Of a stretch of DNA of 22,162 nucleotides, positions 6,277 through 15,304 are shown piece after piece. The notes beneath the pieces were generated by a model. That model had not been told where the DNA came from and ran no database searches. It worked only from the letters and a program-made list of their open reading frames with translations. Location: the IMG/VR virus record IMGVR_UViG_3300007276_000344, positions 1-22,162 of that record; one strand, written 5' to 3'. Every line of letters starts with the position of its first letter. Within the stretch, counting starts at the first letter, position 1. The DNA is from a virus. The translations under genes and the position numbers were made by a program.

Positions 6277-7638
6277 TTATGTTGCGTATGCGAATACAAA
6301 CTTAGTATTCTCGGAGTTATTTGAGGAGGATACACCCCAGCTGTCGTTTGAGGAGACTGTTTGCATAATCACTGTTGGGGTTGAGGTAAAGGACGCTGTA
6401 GTATCAGCTATCCTTCCATAATAATTTAATCCAGCATAAATTATCTGGTTGTTTTTTCTGGCAAGCCCATGAGTTGAAAAGCTATAGTTTCTCTGAATTT
6501 TTACGTCCTGCCAATCAGTATCTGTTCCTGTCTGAACGTGGTCTCCGTCTTGATGATCGGTCTGGGTCCCATCAAGTGCCACATAGTACGCTCCGCTTCC
6601 CCCGTGATAAAGCTCTCCGCTAGTGTTTATTAAAAGCGAATACCTGTCTGAAACACAACCTCTTGACCAGTCGGTTTGAAGTGCCCCGCTTACTTTGCCT
6701 GATTGAACAGGGACTGTCTGATCCCCAGTTAGGTTGCTTCCGAAAGCCTCGAAAGAGCTACTTGCATCCCCCCAAAAAAAAGCTCTACCACTTTGAATAG
6801 CCAGCACATTGTTTATTGATGAGGTAACAAACGTGAAATTGTTATTCGTGGCGCTAACTAAGTTTGTAGCCGTAACGGCGGTAAAAGTTGTTTGGTTCCC
6901 AGAGGTGGCGCTGTTTCCGTTCTTTCCATTGTTGTTTCGTCCCGCTGCATACAACACATTCGAGCTTCCTTTTATAGCGTATGAGTTGTAGTTATCAACG
7001 TGAACAGAAACCCAATCAGTATCTATTCCTATCTGCAAAAACGAGTTGTAACTGGTCGTTGTTGTACCGTTTCCAAAACCACCATAGGTATTCGCTCCAA
7101 TACCATAAAGCTTTCCGCTGTTGATGAGAAGTGTCAGTGTCTGCCCAACACTTACGTTTGTCCACCCAGTATCTGAGTCTCCTACTCCAGTTACCTGTCT
7201 CCATTCGTAATTCGTGCTGTCGGTGCCAGCATTTGCACTATTTCCTCCGTAGAGGGTTGCGCCAACTCTCCATAGCTTACCAGCGCTGTCTATAATCCAA
7301 GAAACATACTGACCGAAATCAACAATGGTGGGTGTTCCCATACCAGCTGGAAGGTTTTCTTTCACGACGTTATAATAACCGTCCACATCAGAACCTATGT
7401 TTCTTATAGTGTCTGTTCCGTTGGGAAATCCAATTATGTCATCTCCAATTACATAGGTCTCTGGCGGATTTGATTTTGAAACGCCACCTATTCTAATCAA
7501 CCCAGTTGTAGGGACTGTTTCCGTATACGTCCCAGTCCCAGCTACAGGATCGTATGCTCCACCAGAAGCTACGTCCTGACCGTTTATAGATGCAATATTA
7601 GCCATGTCTATACCGTTTTTCTGATCTATGTCTGGCAT
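6277..7638 (-). CDS. RCC1-like beta-propeller virion protein
   Basis: This 453-residue protein has an N-terminal leader (~1-100) followed by about six RCC1-type repeats, near residues 106-135, 161-192, 208-243, 265-300, 324-356 and 376-411. Each combines a W-x-x-V strand, a leucine/isoleucine strand, and a GKLYGIGANTYGGFGNG-like turn. RCC1 repeats form a propeller; in eukaryotes the name-giving protein is a Ran exchange factor, but in bacteria and phages the fold serves other roles, so no exchange activity is inferred. A host-surface or polysaccharide-binding role fits the neighbours. The ATG overlaps the stop of the large fibre (TAATG). A second ATG at 7605 (MANIASINGQDV) is a plausible alternative start. 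The protein has no signal peptide and few charged residues. Confidence 0.75.
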   Translation of the reverse strand: MPDIDQKNGIDMANIASINGQDVASGGAYDPVAGTGTYTETVPTTGLIRIGGVSKSNPPETYVIGDDIIGFPNGTDTIRNIGSDVDGYYNVVKENLPAGMGTPTIVDFGQYVSWIIDSAGKLWRVGATLYGGNSANAGTDSTNYEWRQVTGVGDSDTGWTNVSVGQTLTLLINSGKLYGIGANTYGGFGNGTTTTSYNSFLQIGIDTDWVSVHVDNYNSYAIKGSSNVLYAAGRNNNGKNGNSATSGNQTTFTAVTATNLVSATNNNFTFVTSSINNVLAIQSGRAFFWGDASSSFEAFGSNLTGDQTVPVQSGKVSGALQTDWSRGCVSDRYSLLINTSGELYHGGSGAYYVALDGTQTDHQDGDHVQTGTDTDWQDVKIQRNYSFSTHGLARKNNQIIYAGLNYYGRIADTTASFTSTPTVIMQTVSSNDSWGVSSSNNSENTKFVFAYAT

Positions 7639-10600
7639 TACGCAAGAGTGATAAAGTCATTAGAAGGATTAAAGTAAATTATATTAGTGCCTACCTTATG
7701 GCCTACAACTCTGACTACAAAGCCAGTCGTCCCTGTTGGGGCTGTAGTTGTAAGCAATCCATCGGTTGCGGCACTAAGATAAACAACGTCTCCCACACTG
7801 CCACCTGGATCAGCGCTAACATATACAAATCCTCTTGTAACCATTCCGTTTACATCTGAGTCTGAGCCTGCTGCAATGGCGAGCATACCGACAGAGTTTG
7901 TGTTGTTTGTGGCGTTGGTCTTTGTCCAGTCCCCAGAGCTATTTAAATAGCATGCAGACCCTGCTTGTGTTGCACCAGTACCTTGATACCAAATTTCTGC
8001 ACCCTTACCATATTGTCCAGCAGCGGTTAATGCCCCGTCGTCTGCCTTAACGCTCTTAGCAATAACTCCTTGATCCTCGTCTACCTCTAGTTTAGGGAGT
8101 CCTGATACATCGTTAACACTAAAGAGTACGCCAGTAGTACCTGTATCTACTTGGAAAAGATCGTGTGTACCGTCGTGGATTGTAAACGTATCCGCAGTGC
8201 CTGTTGGGTCGAGCTCGATATCAAGATTAAAACCGTTAGTGTCGATGGTTCTGTCAGCTGTGAGAGTCTGATCTGCACCGCCTAATCCTCCTCCTCCACC
8301 TCCAGAAGGTGTGGCAAATGCGAGGTCCCCACTAGCGTTTACTTCGAGTACCTGACCAAGCGTTCCAGTAGCTGTTGGGAAGGCGTAACCTGTAGAAGCT
8401 GGGTCATTGACTTGTAGCGTACCGTTTACTCTAAGGATATCATTATCGAACTCCCCGTAGATAAGCGGGGTAGTAGAACTACTGTTCTCAATAAACAACT
8501 TATTTGAGCCTGTTTCACCGTCGCCAGCTTGATAACCAATAAAGATATTGCCAGATCCTGTGCTTTCTCCTGCTTCATAGCCTATAGCAACGCTGTTTGC
8601 GCCAGCTTGAGCCAGATATCCAATGCCTACTTTATTTGCAGTACTTGATGTATAATTTGCTTGATAACCAATTGCAACTGAGTTGCCTGAAAGTCCATAA
8701 CCACCAGCCCCAAATCCAATATTAACTGTTCCAAAACCGTTGTTGTTAAAACCAGAGTTTTGTCCAATATGAACACTGCGAGTATTTGGGTTGTTTCCTG
8801 CCCCTGAACCAACAGCCACAATTCCAGAATATGCCCCTGTGGTAAGCGAACTACCAGCGCCACTCCCTATGAAAGTGTTGTCAGTAGAAAAAGCGGAACT
8901 TGATTGATAGCCTGCCTGATAACCAAAGAAAGTGTTACTACCAGCTGCGGTCAAAGCAGCCCCCGCTTGATATCCAACAGCCGTATTACTTGTACCTGTG
9001 GTTAATGCAGTTAATGCTTGATAGCCGACGGCTACTGTGTTGGCGAAGGTAGAGGTGCCTGTAACGCCTAATCCAGCCTCATAACCGACCGCTACGTTGT
9101 TGGCTCCTGTCGTGTATTGAGCGGTTTTGTTACCAACTAAAACAGAGTAGTCGGTACTGCTTCCGTTAGACGAATTATGGCCGACAGCTACGGAATAGTT
9201 TCCTGCTTTTGATTTAGATCCTATTGATGTGCGATTTGTTTTGCTTTGAAATGCGCCAGCTTGAAACCCCATAACGACATTATTCCCCCCACTATCGTTT
9301 TTTCCAGCATCATGACCTATATGTATAGAATAATATCCAGCAACGTTTCCAACAGAATTTGAGCCTATCGCAATAGTACTTGAAGTTGCTATCTTTCCTG
9401 TAACTTTTATATTCCCCGCAACATGCAAAGCCTCAGTAGGTGTCGTAGTTCCGATACCTACGTTACCTGTGTTGTAGTAGATGTCGCTTCCTGTGGTTGT
9501 CCAAGGGGAGCTTCCTCCACCTGATACAGTTCCAGGCTCCCACTTGCTAGCTGTGTTGTCCCATACAAGGGCCTGTCCATCCGTAGGGGCTACCGTGCTA
9601 GTATCTACGTCTGAAAGATCGTCGATGCTAGTAGGTACGTCCGCAGTCGTAGCAAGTGTTCCGCTAGACTGAGGGAGAGTAATTGTGGTGTCCGCCGTGT
9701 TAGAAGGATAGTTTCTGATCTGAGCATCGCCACCGCTAGTAGCTTCAATTTTAAAATTACAACCAGGTTCTAATAACAGGTCTGCAACGTCTGTAGTGGT
9801 CGTGCCAGTAAGCGTAAAAGCATCAAACTGAGTTTCTGTGCCAGATGCGCCAGTTGCTACACTAAACGTCAAAACACCTGGAGACGTTTGGGAGGCCGTT
9901 AAGAAGGTGCCGCCCAGACCCATCTTTGCAGAGGTAGACTGAAGGTCTACGTACCCAGCAGAAGTGTCGAGAGACGTATTATAAACCTGCGTTCCAGACG
10001 AAGACTTAATGATCCCTAGCAGGTTTTGAAGGTTTGGACTCTTCATCCATTGTCCAGAACCAGAGTTGTATGTCAGTACATCGCCTTGACTTGGAGTACC
10101 TATAATGTTTACGTCGCTTAAATCATCTATGCTTCCAACTGGGCTTGACCAACTTAACGTACCAGATCCATTTGTAGTCATAACCTGACCAGTAGTTCCG
10201 TCAGAGGTAGGGAAGCTAAACGCGCTGTTTACCGTAACGGTACCATCTTCATCAACGCTAAACCTAACAGCGTCTGCGCTATTGACGACACTAAACTTCT
10301 GATTGGTTTCGTCATTATCCTGATCAAGCTTAACTACGACGTTTCCATCACTTAAGATTCGAAGGTCATCAGCGGAGCCATCCCCCTGAATCGTCGATAT
10401 AATTGAACCCCAAGGGTTAAAATTAATGGAGTTTACATTGAGGGAACTTGCCGTAGTGGACCCTAGCTGCGTCGTGCCAGTTACAGAGAGTCCAGAATTG
10501 GCTGACAACGTGGCTCCACTTACGATCATCCCGTTAGTGGAAACGAGACCTGAGCTAAAAATTTTAACACCAGTAATCGTCTGAGTGCCATCGAGAGTAA

Positions 10601-11969
10601 CCACGTTGCTGCTATCTGACAGATCAGACAGAGTGGGAGCCACAAACGTTACAGCACCTGAGCCGTCGGTCTGCAAGAAAGTGTTTGCTGCGCCGTCTGC
10701 CGTGGGGAGGGTGTAAGCAGACTCAGTAGTGTATGTAGAGCTACCAATAAAAAACTTACCGTCTGGCAAATTAGGAACATCGTTAGCTCTGCCAGCGCCT
10801 AGGACGACGGCAGAAATCTTATTGCCAAAAGTGTTGACTTTAACAATTACCCCAAGGTTCTGAATAGCTGAGGTTCCGCCAGGCTTTGTGGTAACCCAAC
10901 CGCCAGAAGCTCCGAGATAAACCGTTTGACCCTCAGAATAAATAGAGGCGTTAAAAACATCAATGTTATTTATAAAGCCCAAGGCAACAGCCCTTCCCTC
11001 AGCTTCGTTAGCGAGACTTTCATTAAGAATAAGGTGAGCTGGGTAGTTAGTAGTCGCGTCAGCGGCGATTACCTCAACTGTATTTCCAGTAGACCCAGTA
11101 ACATGTAGTGGAGTTCCTTTATCCAAAAGCCCTCCGCTTACGTTCTTAACAGCCTCTGTAATAGTCTGTATGTGCTCGAAAGATATATTTCCAGACCCGT
11201 CGGTCTGTAAGAAAGTGTTAGCAGAACCATCAGTAGCAGGAAGCTTGTATCCCCCAGAATCTGGGCCAATCTGAACGTGCTCAAGAGCCCATGGAGAATC
11301 ATCAGTAGCCTTGATCTCAAAAAGCTTTTCTACACTTGAGTCAGTGGTAGCCCGATAAAAAGTGGTTGTTCCCCCGCCCCCAACAACAACCCTATCTTGA
11401 TTGAAATTTGTGTTAGCGTCGCGGATAGTAAACTTTCTGGAGCTCGTCGCTCCGTCAATATCTACTCTTGCACCATTGCCGCTTAAAATAGCTAAACCAT
11501 TAGGCGAGTACAAAGTTGCGTTTCCACTACCAGAGGAATTCACAGATATCGGAGCGTTTGTAGATGAAGCCGATATAAAGCCTCCGCTCGAATTAGTGAG
11601 TTTTAGAGTTTGAGAGCCTATGTTTACATTATTGATGGCTGATTGCGTCTGAATAATATTCCCATAAGCAGACGTGACCGTGATGTCGCCACCTACGGTT
11701 AAATCACCAGATATGCTAGGACTAGACACTAAAGATATTGTGTAATCAGGCCCAGAGCTTAAGACTATGTTGTCTCCAGCTGTAAGAACTTGATCCGCAG
11801 TGGCCCCAGCTTCAATCCCAGCTAGCTTAGCCCTTTCGCTCGGTGTGATCCTAGCGTCGTTTACAACGACGTTATTCTTCAATGCAGGGTTTACTACAGA
11901 GATAGTATTCGAGTCAGCAGACGGTGCCGATATCGTAATGTTTATCGTGTTGTCGTTGATGTCAGCCAT
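7638..11969 (-). CDS. Large fibre protein with YadA-like head repeats
   Basis: This 1443-residue Thr/Ser/Gly-rich fibre protein is built from modules. The N-terminal half holds ITISAPSADSNTISVV, a KAKLAGIEAGATADQ-type start module, and four repeats of the TDGSGNISF kind. Two SIDDLSDV modules follow, near residues 612 and 780. A VGIGTTTPTEALHVAGN motif sits near residue 835, then a long YadA-like region (~860-1160) of AVGYQAG/AIGYEAG repeats and KLFIENSS plus IYGEFDNDILRVNG. A Gly6 linker lies near residue 1225, and a separate C-terminal domain (~1330-1443) ends YFNPSNDFITLA. Such repeats form trimeric beta-rolls. Fibres with this arrangement often end in a self-cleaving S74 chaperone, which is absent here. 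It probably forms a trimeric receptor-binding fibre. Start and stop both overlap neighbours as TAATG. Confidence 0.85.
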   Translation of the reverse strand: MADINDNTINITISAPSADSNTISVVNPALKNNVVVNDARITPSERAKLAGIEAGATADQVLTAGDNIVLSSGPDYTISLVSSPSISGDLTVGGDITVTSAYGNIIQTQSAINNVNIGSQTLKLTNSSGGFISASSTNAPISVNSSGSGNATLYSPNGLAILSGNGARVDIDGATSSRKFTIRDANTNFNQDRVVVGGGGTTTFYRATTDSSVEKLFEIKATDDSPWALEHVQIGPDSGGYKLPATDGSANTFLQTDGSGNISFEHIQTITEAVKNVSGGLLDKGTPLHVTGSTGNTVEVIAADATTNYPAHLILNESLANEAEGRAVALGFINNIDVFNASIYSEGQTVYLGASGGWVTTKPGGTSAIQNLGVIVKVNTFGNKISAVVLGAGRANDVPNLPDGKFFIGSSTYTTESAYTLPTADGAANTFLQTDGSGAVTFVAPTLSDLSDSSNVVTLDGTQTITGVKIFSSGLVSTNGMIVSGATLSANSGLSVTGTTQLGSTTASSLNVNSINFNPWGSIISTIQGDGSADDLRILSDGNVVVKLDQDNDETNQKFSVVNSADAVRFSVDEDGTVTVNSAFSFPTSDGTTGQVMTTNGSGTLSWSSPVGSIDDLSDVNIIGTPSQGDVLTYNSGSGQWMKSPNLQNLLGIIKSSSGTQVYNTSLDTSAGYVDLQSTSAKMGLGGTFLTASQTSPGVLTFSVATGASGTETQFDAFTLTGTTTTDVADLLLEPGCNFKIEATSGGDAQIRNYPSNTADTTITLPQSSGTLATTADVPTSIDDLSDVDTSTVAPTDGQALVWDNTASKWEPGTVSGGGSSPWTTTGSDIYYNTGNVGIGTTTPTEALHVAGNIKVTGKIATSSTIAIGSNSVGNVAGYYSIHIGHDAGKNDSGGNNVVMGFQAGAFQSKTNRTSIGSKSKAGNYSVAVGHNSSNGSSTDYSVLVGNKTAQYTTGANNVAVGYEAGLGVTGTSTFANTVAVGYQALTALTTGTSNTAVGYQAGAALTAAGSNTFFGYQAGYQSSSAFSTDNTFIGSGAGSSLTTGAYSGIVAVGSGAGNNPNTRSVHIGQNSGFNNNGFGTVNIGFGAGGYGLSGNSVAIGYQANYTSSTANKVGIGYLAQAGANSVAIGYEAGESTGSGNIFIGYQAGDGETGSNKLFIENSSSTTPLIYGEFDNDILRVNGTLQVNDPASTGYAFPTATGTLGQVLEVNASGDLAFATPSGGGGGGLGGADQTLTADRTIDTNGFNLDIELDPTGTADTFTIHDGTHDLFQVDTGTTGVLFSVNDVSGLPKLEVDEDQGVIAKSVKADDGALTAAGQYGKGAEIWYQGTGATQAGSACYLNSSGDWTKTNATNNTNSVGMLAIAAGSDSDVNGMVTRGFVYVSADPGGSVGDVVYLSAATDGLLTTTAPTGTTGFVVRVVGHKVGTNIIYFNPSNDFITLA

Positions 11970-14809
11970 TAGTAAACGCTATAATAAGTGTTCAGGTTAG
12001 AAAGAATGGCTGACCGCTCGGAAGACTTGTCACCGTCAAGCATGATGATCTCCTGTACGTTTCCGCCAAAGGAGTACTGTTGATTACTCCAATTGTTCAG
12101 AATTCTATCACCTCTAAAATCTCCATTTCTGGTGTAACTGAACGTAGAGGTAATACTATTTCTCTGTGCTGTATTAACGTTACTAGAGTCTCTTCTTATA
12201 TTGAATACCATTTGACCCATTTGATACCATCGAAGAGTATTACTTCCATCATCATTAAAGTTTCTAAAGTTGTCAGTCTCTCCGTTGTTTAGCTCGAAAT
12301 TCAATTGATAGTCCTTAAACCAAAGCCTGTTGTCGTTGCCTGTTTGGGTACCGAAAAGCATACCGTGATTGGAGTTGTTAATAGTTTTTTGACATACTGC
12401 AAAAAAATCGAATTCACCAGAAGCAGAAAACTCAGACTCCATGACCATACCTGCGTCAATAGTTTCTATGCATGGCTTACCGTTATCTGTAATGACAGAC
12501 CCAGCAGACACAATCTGCGGCTTTCTGCCTGAGTAGCTCGTGCTGCTTTCCCAGGTGGCATCATTGCCATCTCCAGTAGCGCCGCCTTTTGCCTGGTCAT
12601 ACCACTTAACAAGATACCCGTCGCCGCTTCCACAGTGAGTCAAAAGGGCTGTAGTGTCAAGCTCATAACTAGAGTTAAAGCCAATATCAGCCTCTACATC
12701 GCTGTCGTTTACCACTCGTATTGCTGCCCCTGCGTATGTGTGGTTAAGAAGTCTAAGGCTATAAATTACAGACGTACCTCCAAACCCGTTTGCATCTCCA
12801 CTAAGGAGCCCTGAAGAGCCAAGGTAATTAGAGATGACAATCTTAGTTGAAAGCGGAGGAGTCCCTGTAGCTTGAGTGTTTAAAAGCGCGTCAGCTGACT
12901 GAGATATCGAAGACGCTAAAGAAGTGGAGGCATAAGCTGTACCTACCGTCCAATCAGAAGCCGTGTCTGGATCGGCAAAAGCCTTGTTAGAATAGTAGCT
13001 TGTTCTGGTTAGGGTTTGACCTGAAGCTGGTAACGCACCTATTTGCCTTTGGAACTTCCCCTGACCATCGGCTCGCGCTGTATAGTAATACTCGATGTCT
13101 TCTGTAGCGCCAGTAACTTTAGCCTCAGAATTGGAGTCGTACCTGTCAAAGTAATAGAGCTCAGCGGTTGTTTTAATAGTAGCGTCAACACTTGGAATGA
13201 AGAGGGTTTTTCGGGGTCCGTCTAAATAATCAGCGCTTGGCTTTAAAAGAACCCCGTTGCCTGAACTATGGCCACCAGCAAAGAGTATGCCCTGCTGCGT
13301 ACCTCCTTTAACATTAAAGTAACCGTTAGTAGCGTAAAGATACGAGGCATTAATACCTCCCATGTTGGTCTGACCACCAAGGCTGCTGTTATTTCCCGTA
13401 ATTATCCTTCCAGAGAATGAGGCGCTTGCTGCGCTTATACTATTTGAGTAAATCTTTGGGATGAAAGCTACATCAGAGATAAAAGTACCATCATCTGAAG
13501 GCTCGACAGCTTTAGTATCAAACCTGTAAATCCTGTTGTTCTGATCGCCTACGATAAACGCATAATCAGAATTATTAGCGTTGTAGTATATGTCTTCATA
13601 TGCTGTGTCTGGTTCACCAAGTTCCTGATATCCTATAAAGGTTAACGTGCTCAAATCCCAAGCCGTAGAAAACTCGAACTCCTGTATGTATTCTAAGTGA
13701 TCAACAACGTACATCTTTAATCCGTCATCGCTAATTGTTAACCCCCTAGGCTCAGAGTTTACACTAACATCATCAATCCCATAGTTAGCTACAGATGCAG
13801 ACACTGTTGTCAGATCCCATGCTGTCGTAAGATTATACTCGTGAATAGCATCACCAGAGTTTGTTCCTACATACATCTTTGTCCCGTCTGGCTTAAAGTA
13901 AAGAGAGAGGGGCGAATACCCTCCAGTGTGCCAGGAGTCGTTGTTGTTGTAGAAATTTGTCCATGATGCATCAGAAACATCCCAAGCGGTATCCATGGTT
14001 GCCACGTACACCCTTCTGTTGCCTGAGTCAGCCCAAAAAAACTTACTTCCATCAGGGGATATGTAGCAAGATGAAGGCGTGGGTGAGAGGTATTGATCCT
14101 CTGTAAATGTGGCGGTGCTTGGGTCCCAGGCGGTAGAAAGAGAGTATTCGTTTACGTCGTCAGATCCGCCACCAACGACATACATTTTTGTGCCGTCTGA
14201 CTTAAAATAAAGACCAAGTGGATTGCTCTGGCTCTCGGTATCGGTGTCGTGAAACTTTCCATCAGGAAACCAGTAATTGACTGAACTCAGCTCGGTAAAT
14301 GAAGAGATATCACCTGGCTCCCACTCGCTGTTCGCGTTGTTCCATACCAAAGCCTGACCGTTGGTTGGGGCAGTAGTAGTAGTGTCTACATCGCTAAGGT
14401 CATCAATGCTAGATGTGCTGATGTCTCCTGCTGGACCCTGAATACCCTGAATACCCTGCGGGCCTGTAGCTCCTGTCTCTCCCTGAATACCTTGTGGTCC
14501 TGTAGCTCCTGTAGCTCCTGTAGCTCCTGTAGCTCCTGTAGCTCCTTGCGGCCCTGTAGCTCCTTGCGGAATGGCAAACTCAAATACAGCAGCCGAAGAG
14601 GTGCCAGTGTTTATAACGGTAGCGCCAGTCCCTGCGGATCTTGTTTGTGTTGACGAGCTTACGGAGACAGTTGCTGCATCACCAGCAATCCCTTTGTCTC
14701 CCTTGTCTCCCTTGTCTCCCTTAAGACCCTGAGTTCCTGTCTCTCCTTTGTCCCCTTGGTTCCCTTTAGGGCCTTTAGAGACGGTTACATTGATTCTAGA
14801 TCTAGCCAT
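11969..14809 (-). CDS. Mosaic fibre: collagen-like, propeller repeats, arabinofuranosidase-like domain
   Basis: This protein has 946 residues. Residues 13-44 and 83-129 are Gly-X-Y collagen-like repeats (GDKGDKGDKG; GATGATGATGATG), expected to form a trimeric triple helix. Residues 134-167 are a SIDDLSDVDTTTT module. Residues 197-433 hold four clear propeller-type repeats (LGLYFKSDGTKMYVVG...STAWD) and a fifth weaker one. From about 660 to 946 the pattern IYSLRLLNHTYAGAAIRVV, DIGFN, LVKWYDQA and QEIIMLDG...SAILSNLNTYYSVY resembles the arabinofuranosidase-B-like jelly-roll common in phage adhesins. Catalysis is not shown, so binding is the safer call. The gene sits between the 163-aa protein and the YadA-like fibre, joined to both by TAATG. 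The nine-base DNA repeats in the collagen part may vary in length. Confidence 0.85.
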   Translation of the reverse strand: MARSRINVTVSKGPKGNQGDKGETGTQGLKGDKGDKGDKGIAGDAATVSVSSSTQTRSAGTGATVINTGTSSAAVFEFAIPQGATGPQGATGATGATGATGATGPQGIQGETGATGPQGIQGIQGPAGDISTSSIDDLSDVDTTTTAPTNGQALVWNNANSEWEPGDISSFTELSSVNYWFPDGKFHDTDTESQSNPLGLYFKSDGTKMYVVGGGSDDVNEYSLSTAWDPSTATFTEDQYLSPTPSSCYISPDGSKFFWADSGNRRVYVATMDTAWDVSDASWTNFYNNNDSWHTGGYSPLSLYFKPDGTKMYVGTNSGDAIHEYNLTTAWDLTTVSASVANYGIDDVSVNSEPRGLTISDDGLKMYVVDHLEYIQEFEFSTAWDLSTLTFIGYQELGEPDTAYEDIYYNANNSDYAFIVGDQNNRIYRFDTKAVEPSDDGTFISDVAFIPKIYSNSISAASASFSGRIITGNNSSLGGQTNMGGINASYLYATNGYFNVKGGTQQGILFAGGHSSGNGVLLKPSADYLDGPRKTLFIPSVDATIKTTAELYYFDRYDSNSEAKVTGATEDIEYYYTARADGQGKFQRQIGALPASGQTLTRTSYYSNKAFADPDTASDWTVGTAYASTSLASSISQSADALLNTQATGTPPLSTKIVISNYLGSSGLLSGDANGFGGTSVIYSLRLLNHTYAGAAIRVVNDSDVEADIGFNSSYELDTTALLTHCGSGDGYLVKWYDQAKGGATGDGNDATWESSTSYSGRKPQIVSAGSVITDNGKPCIETIDAGMVMESEFSASGEFDFFAVCQKTINNSNHGMLFGTQTGNDNRLWFKDYQLNFELNNGETDNFRNFNDDGSNTLRWYQMGQMVFNIRRDSSNVNTAQRNSITSTFSYTRNGDFRGDRILNNWSNQQYSFGGNVQEIIMLDGDKSSERSAILSNLNTYYSVY
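14501..14545. repeat. Five perfect copies of a 9-bp repeat coding Gly-Ala-Thr
   Basis: The plus strand reads TGTAGCTCC five times without change, encoding (Gly-Ala-Thr)5 of the collagen-like stalk on the minus strand. Flanking degenerate copies extend the block. Since 9 bp is a multiple of 3, slippage would change stalk length in frame. Confidence 0.9.
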
Positions 14810-15300
14810 TATACAGCGACTGTTACATCTTCTACAATCTTGAAAATACCGTAAAGCAAAGTTTCCACTGAATCAATAGTGTCGGCATTTTCGGCACCGC
14901 CTTCTACGTCAACACCGCCTTCTGCGCCGTCATCGCCGAGATCAGAAACAATTTTTTGCTGAATATCATAAACGTAAATCCCAGCAGGTACGTTCAGCCC
15001 AGTCATCAAATCGTGAGCCTGAGTAAAAGTGACGAGGCCATTACTTGTGGTGGAGATAGTACCATTCATTTGTAAGACATAGCCAGGAGAGCCCCCTGAA
15101 GCGTCAGTCTCGTCAGTATCGGCCTCCCTAACCTCCATCTTATAGAAGTAATAATCATCAAGCGAGCTATCCTGAGCATTACCCAAAACCAAAGCTACGT
15201 TGCTGTCACCCTTTAGCTCAAGGTTGAGGTTAAACGTATCTCCTCGCTTGCAAGTAATGTCTACTCTTTGCGACCTATCTAAATTAATCTGGTTTGCCAT
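14809..15300 (-). CDS. BppU-N-like fibre connector protein
   Basis: This 163-residue acidic protein has the pattern RVDITCKRGDTFNLNLEL, DYYFYKMEVREADTDETD, GLNVPAGIYVYDIQQ and LLYGIFKIVEDVTVAV. This resembles the beta-sandwich domain found at the N-terminus of baseplate upper proteins (BppU-type) and in short proteins that precede fibres in many phages. An acidic, glycine-rich insert (~125-145) is probably a loop. The gene follows the portal by 4 bp, and its stop overlaps the collagen-like fibre start (TAATG). A connector that attaches fibres to the virion is the best guess. Family recognition is moderate, and the partner is not shown. Confidence 0.65.
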   Translation of the reverse strand: MANQINLDRSQRVDITCKRGDTFNLNLELKGDSNVALVLGNAQDSSLDDYYFYKMEVREADTDETDASGGSPGYVLQMNGTISTTSNGLVTFTQAHDLMTGLNVPAGIYVYDIQQKIVSDLGDDGAEGGVDVEGGAENADTIDSVETLLYGIFKIVEDVTVAV

Positions 15301-15304
15301 CTTA

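Noticed and set aside
6276-6335. A longer start for the 85-aa gene at 6335
   Set aside because: It would overlap the RCC1-like gene by about 60 bases, while ATG 6275 sits one base after that gene's stop, the operon's usual spacing.
6277-7638. RCC1-like gene as a recent eukaryotic acquisition with exchange-factor activity
   Set aside because: RCC1 repeats are common in bacteria and phages, the sequence is fibre-like in composition, and nothing points to a Ran-type partner.
8480-9390. Bacterial trimeric autotransporter adhesin
   Set aside because: There is no signal peptide and no C-terminal membrane anchor, and the gene is embedded in a phage operon; only the head-repeat fold is shared.
14440-14720. 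CRISPR-like or satellite array
   Set aside because: The repeats are 9 bp, contiguous, in frame and encode Gly-X-Y collagen-like units, with no spacers.
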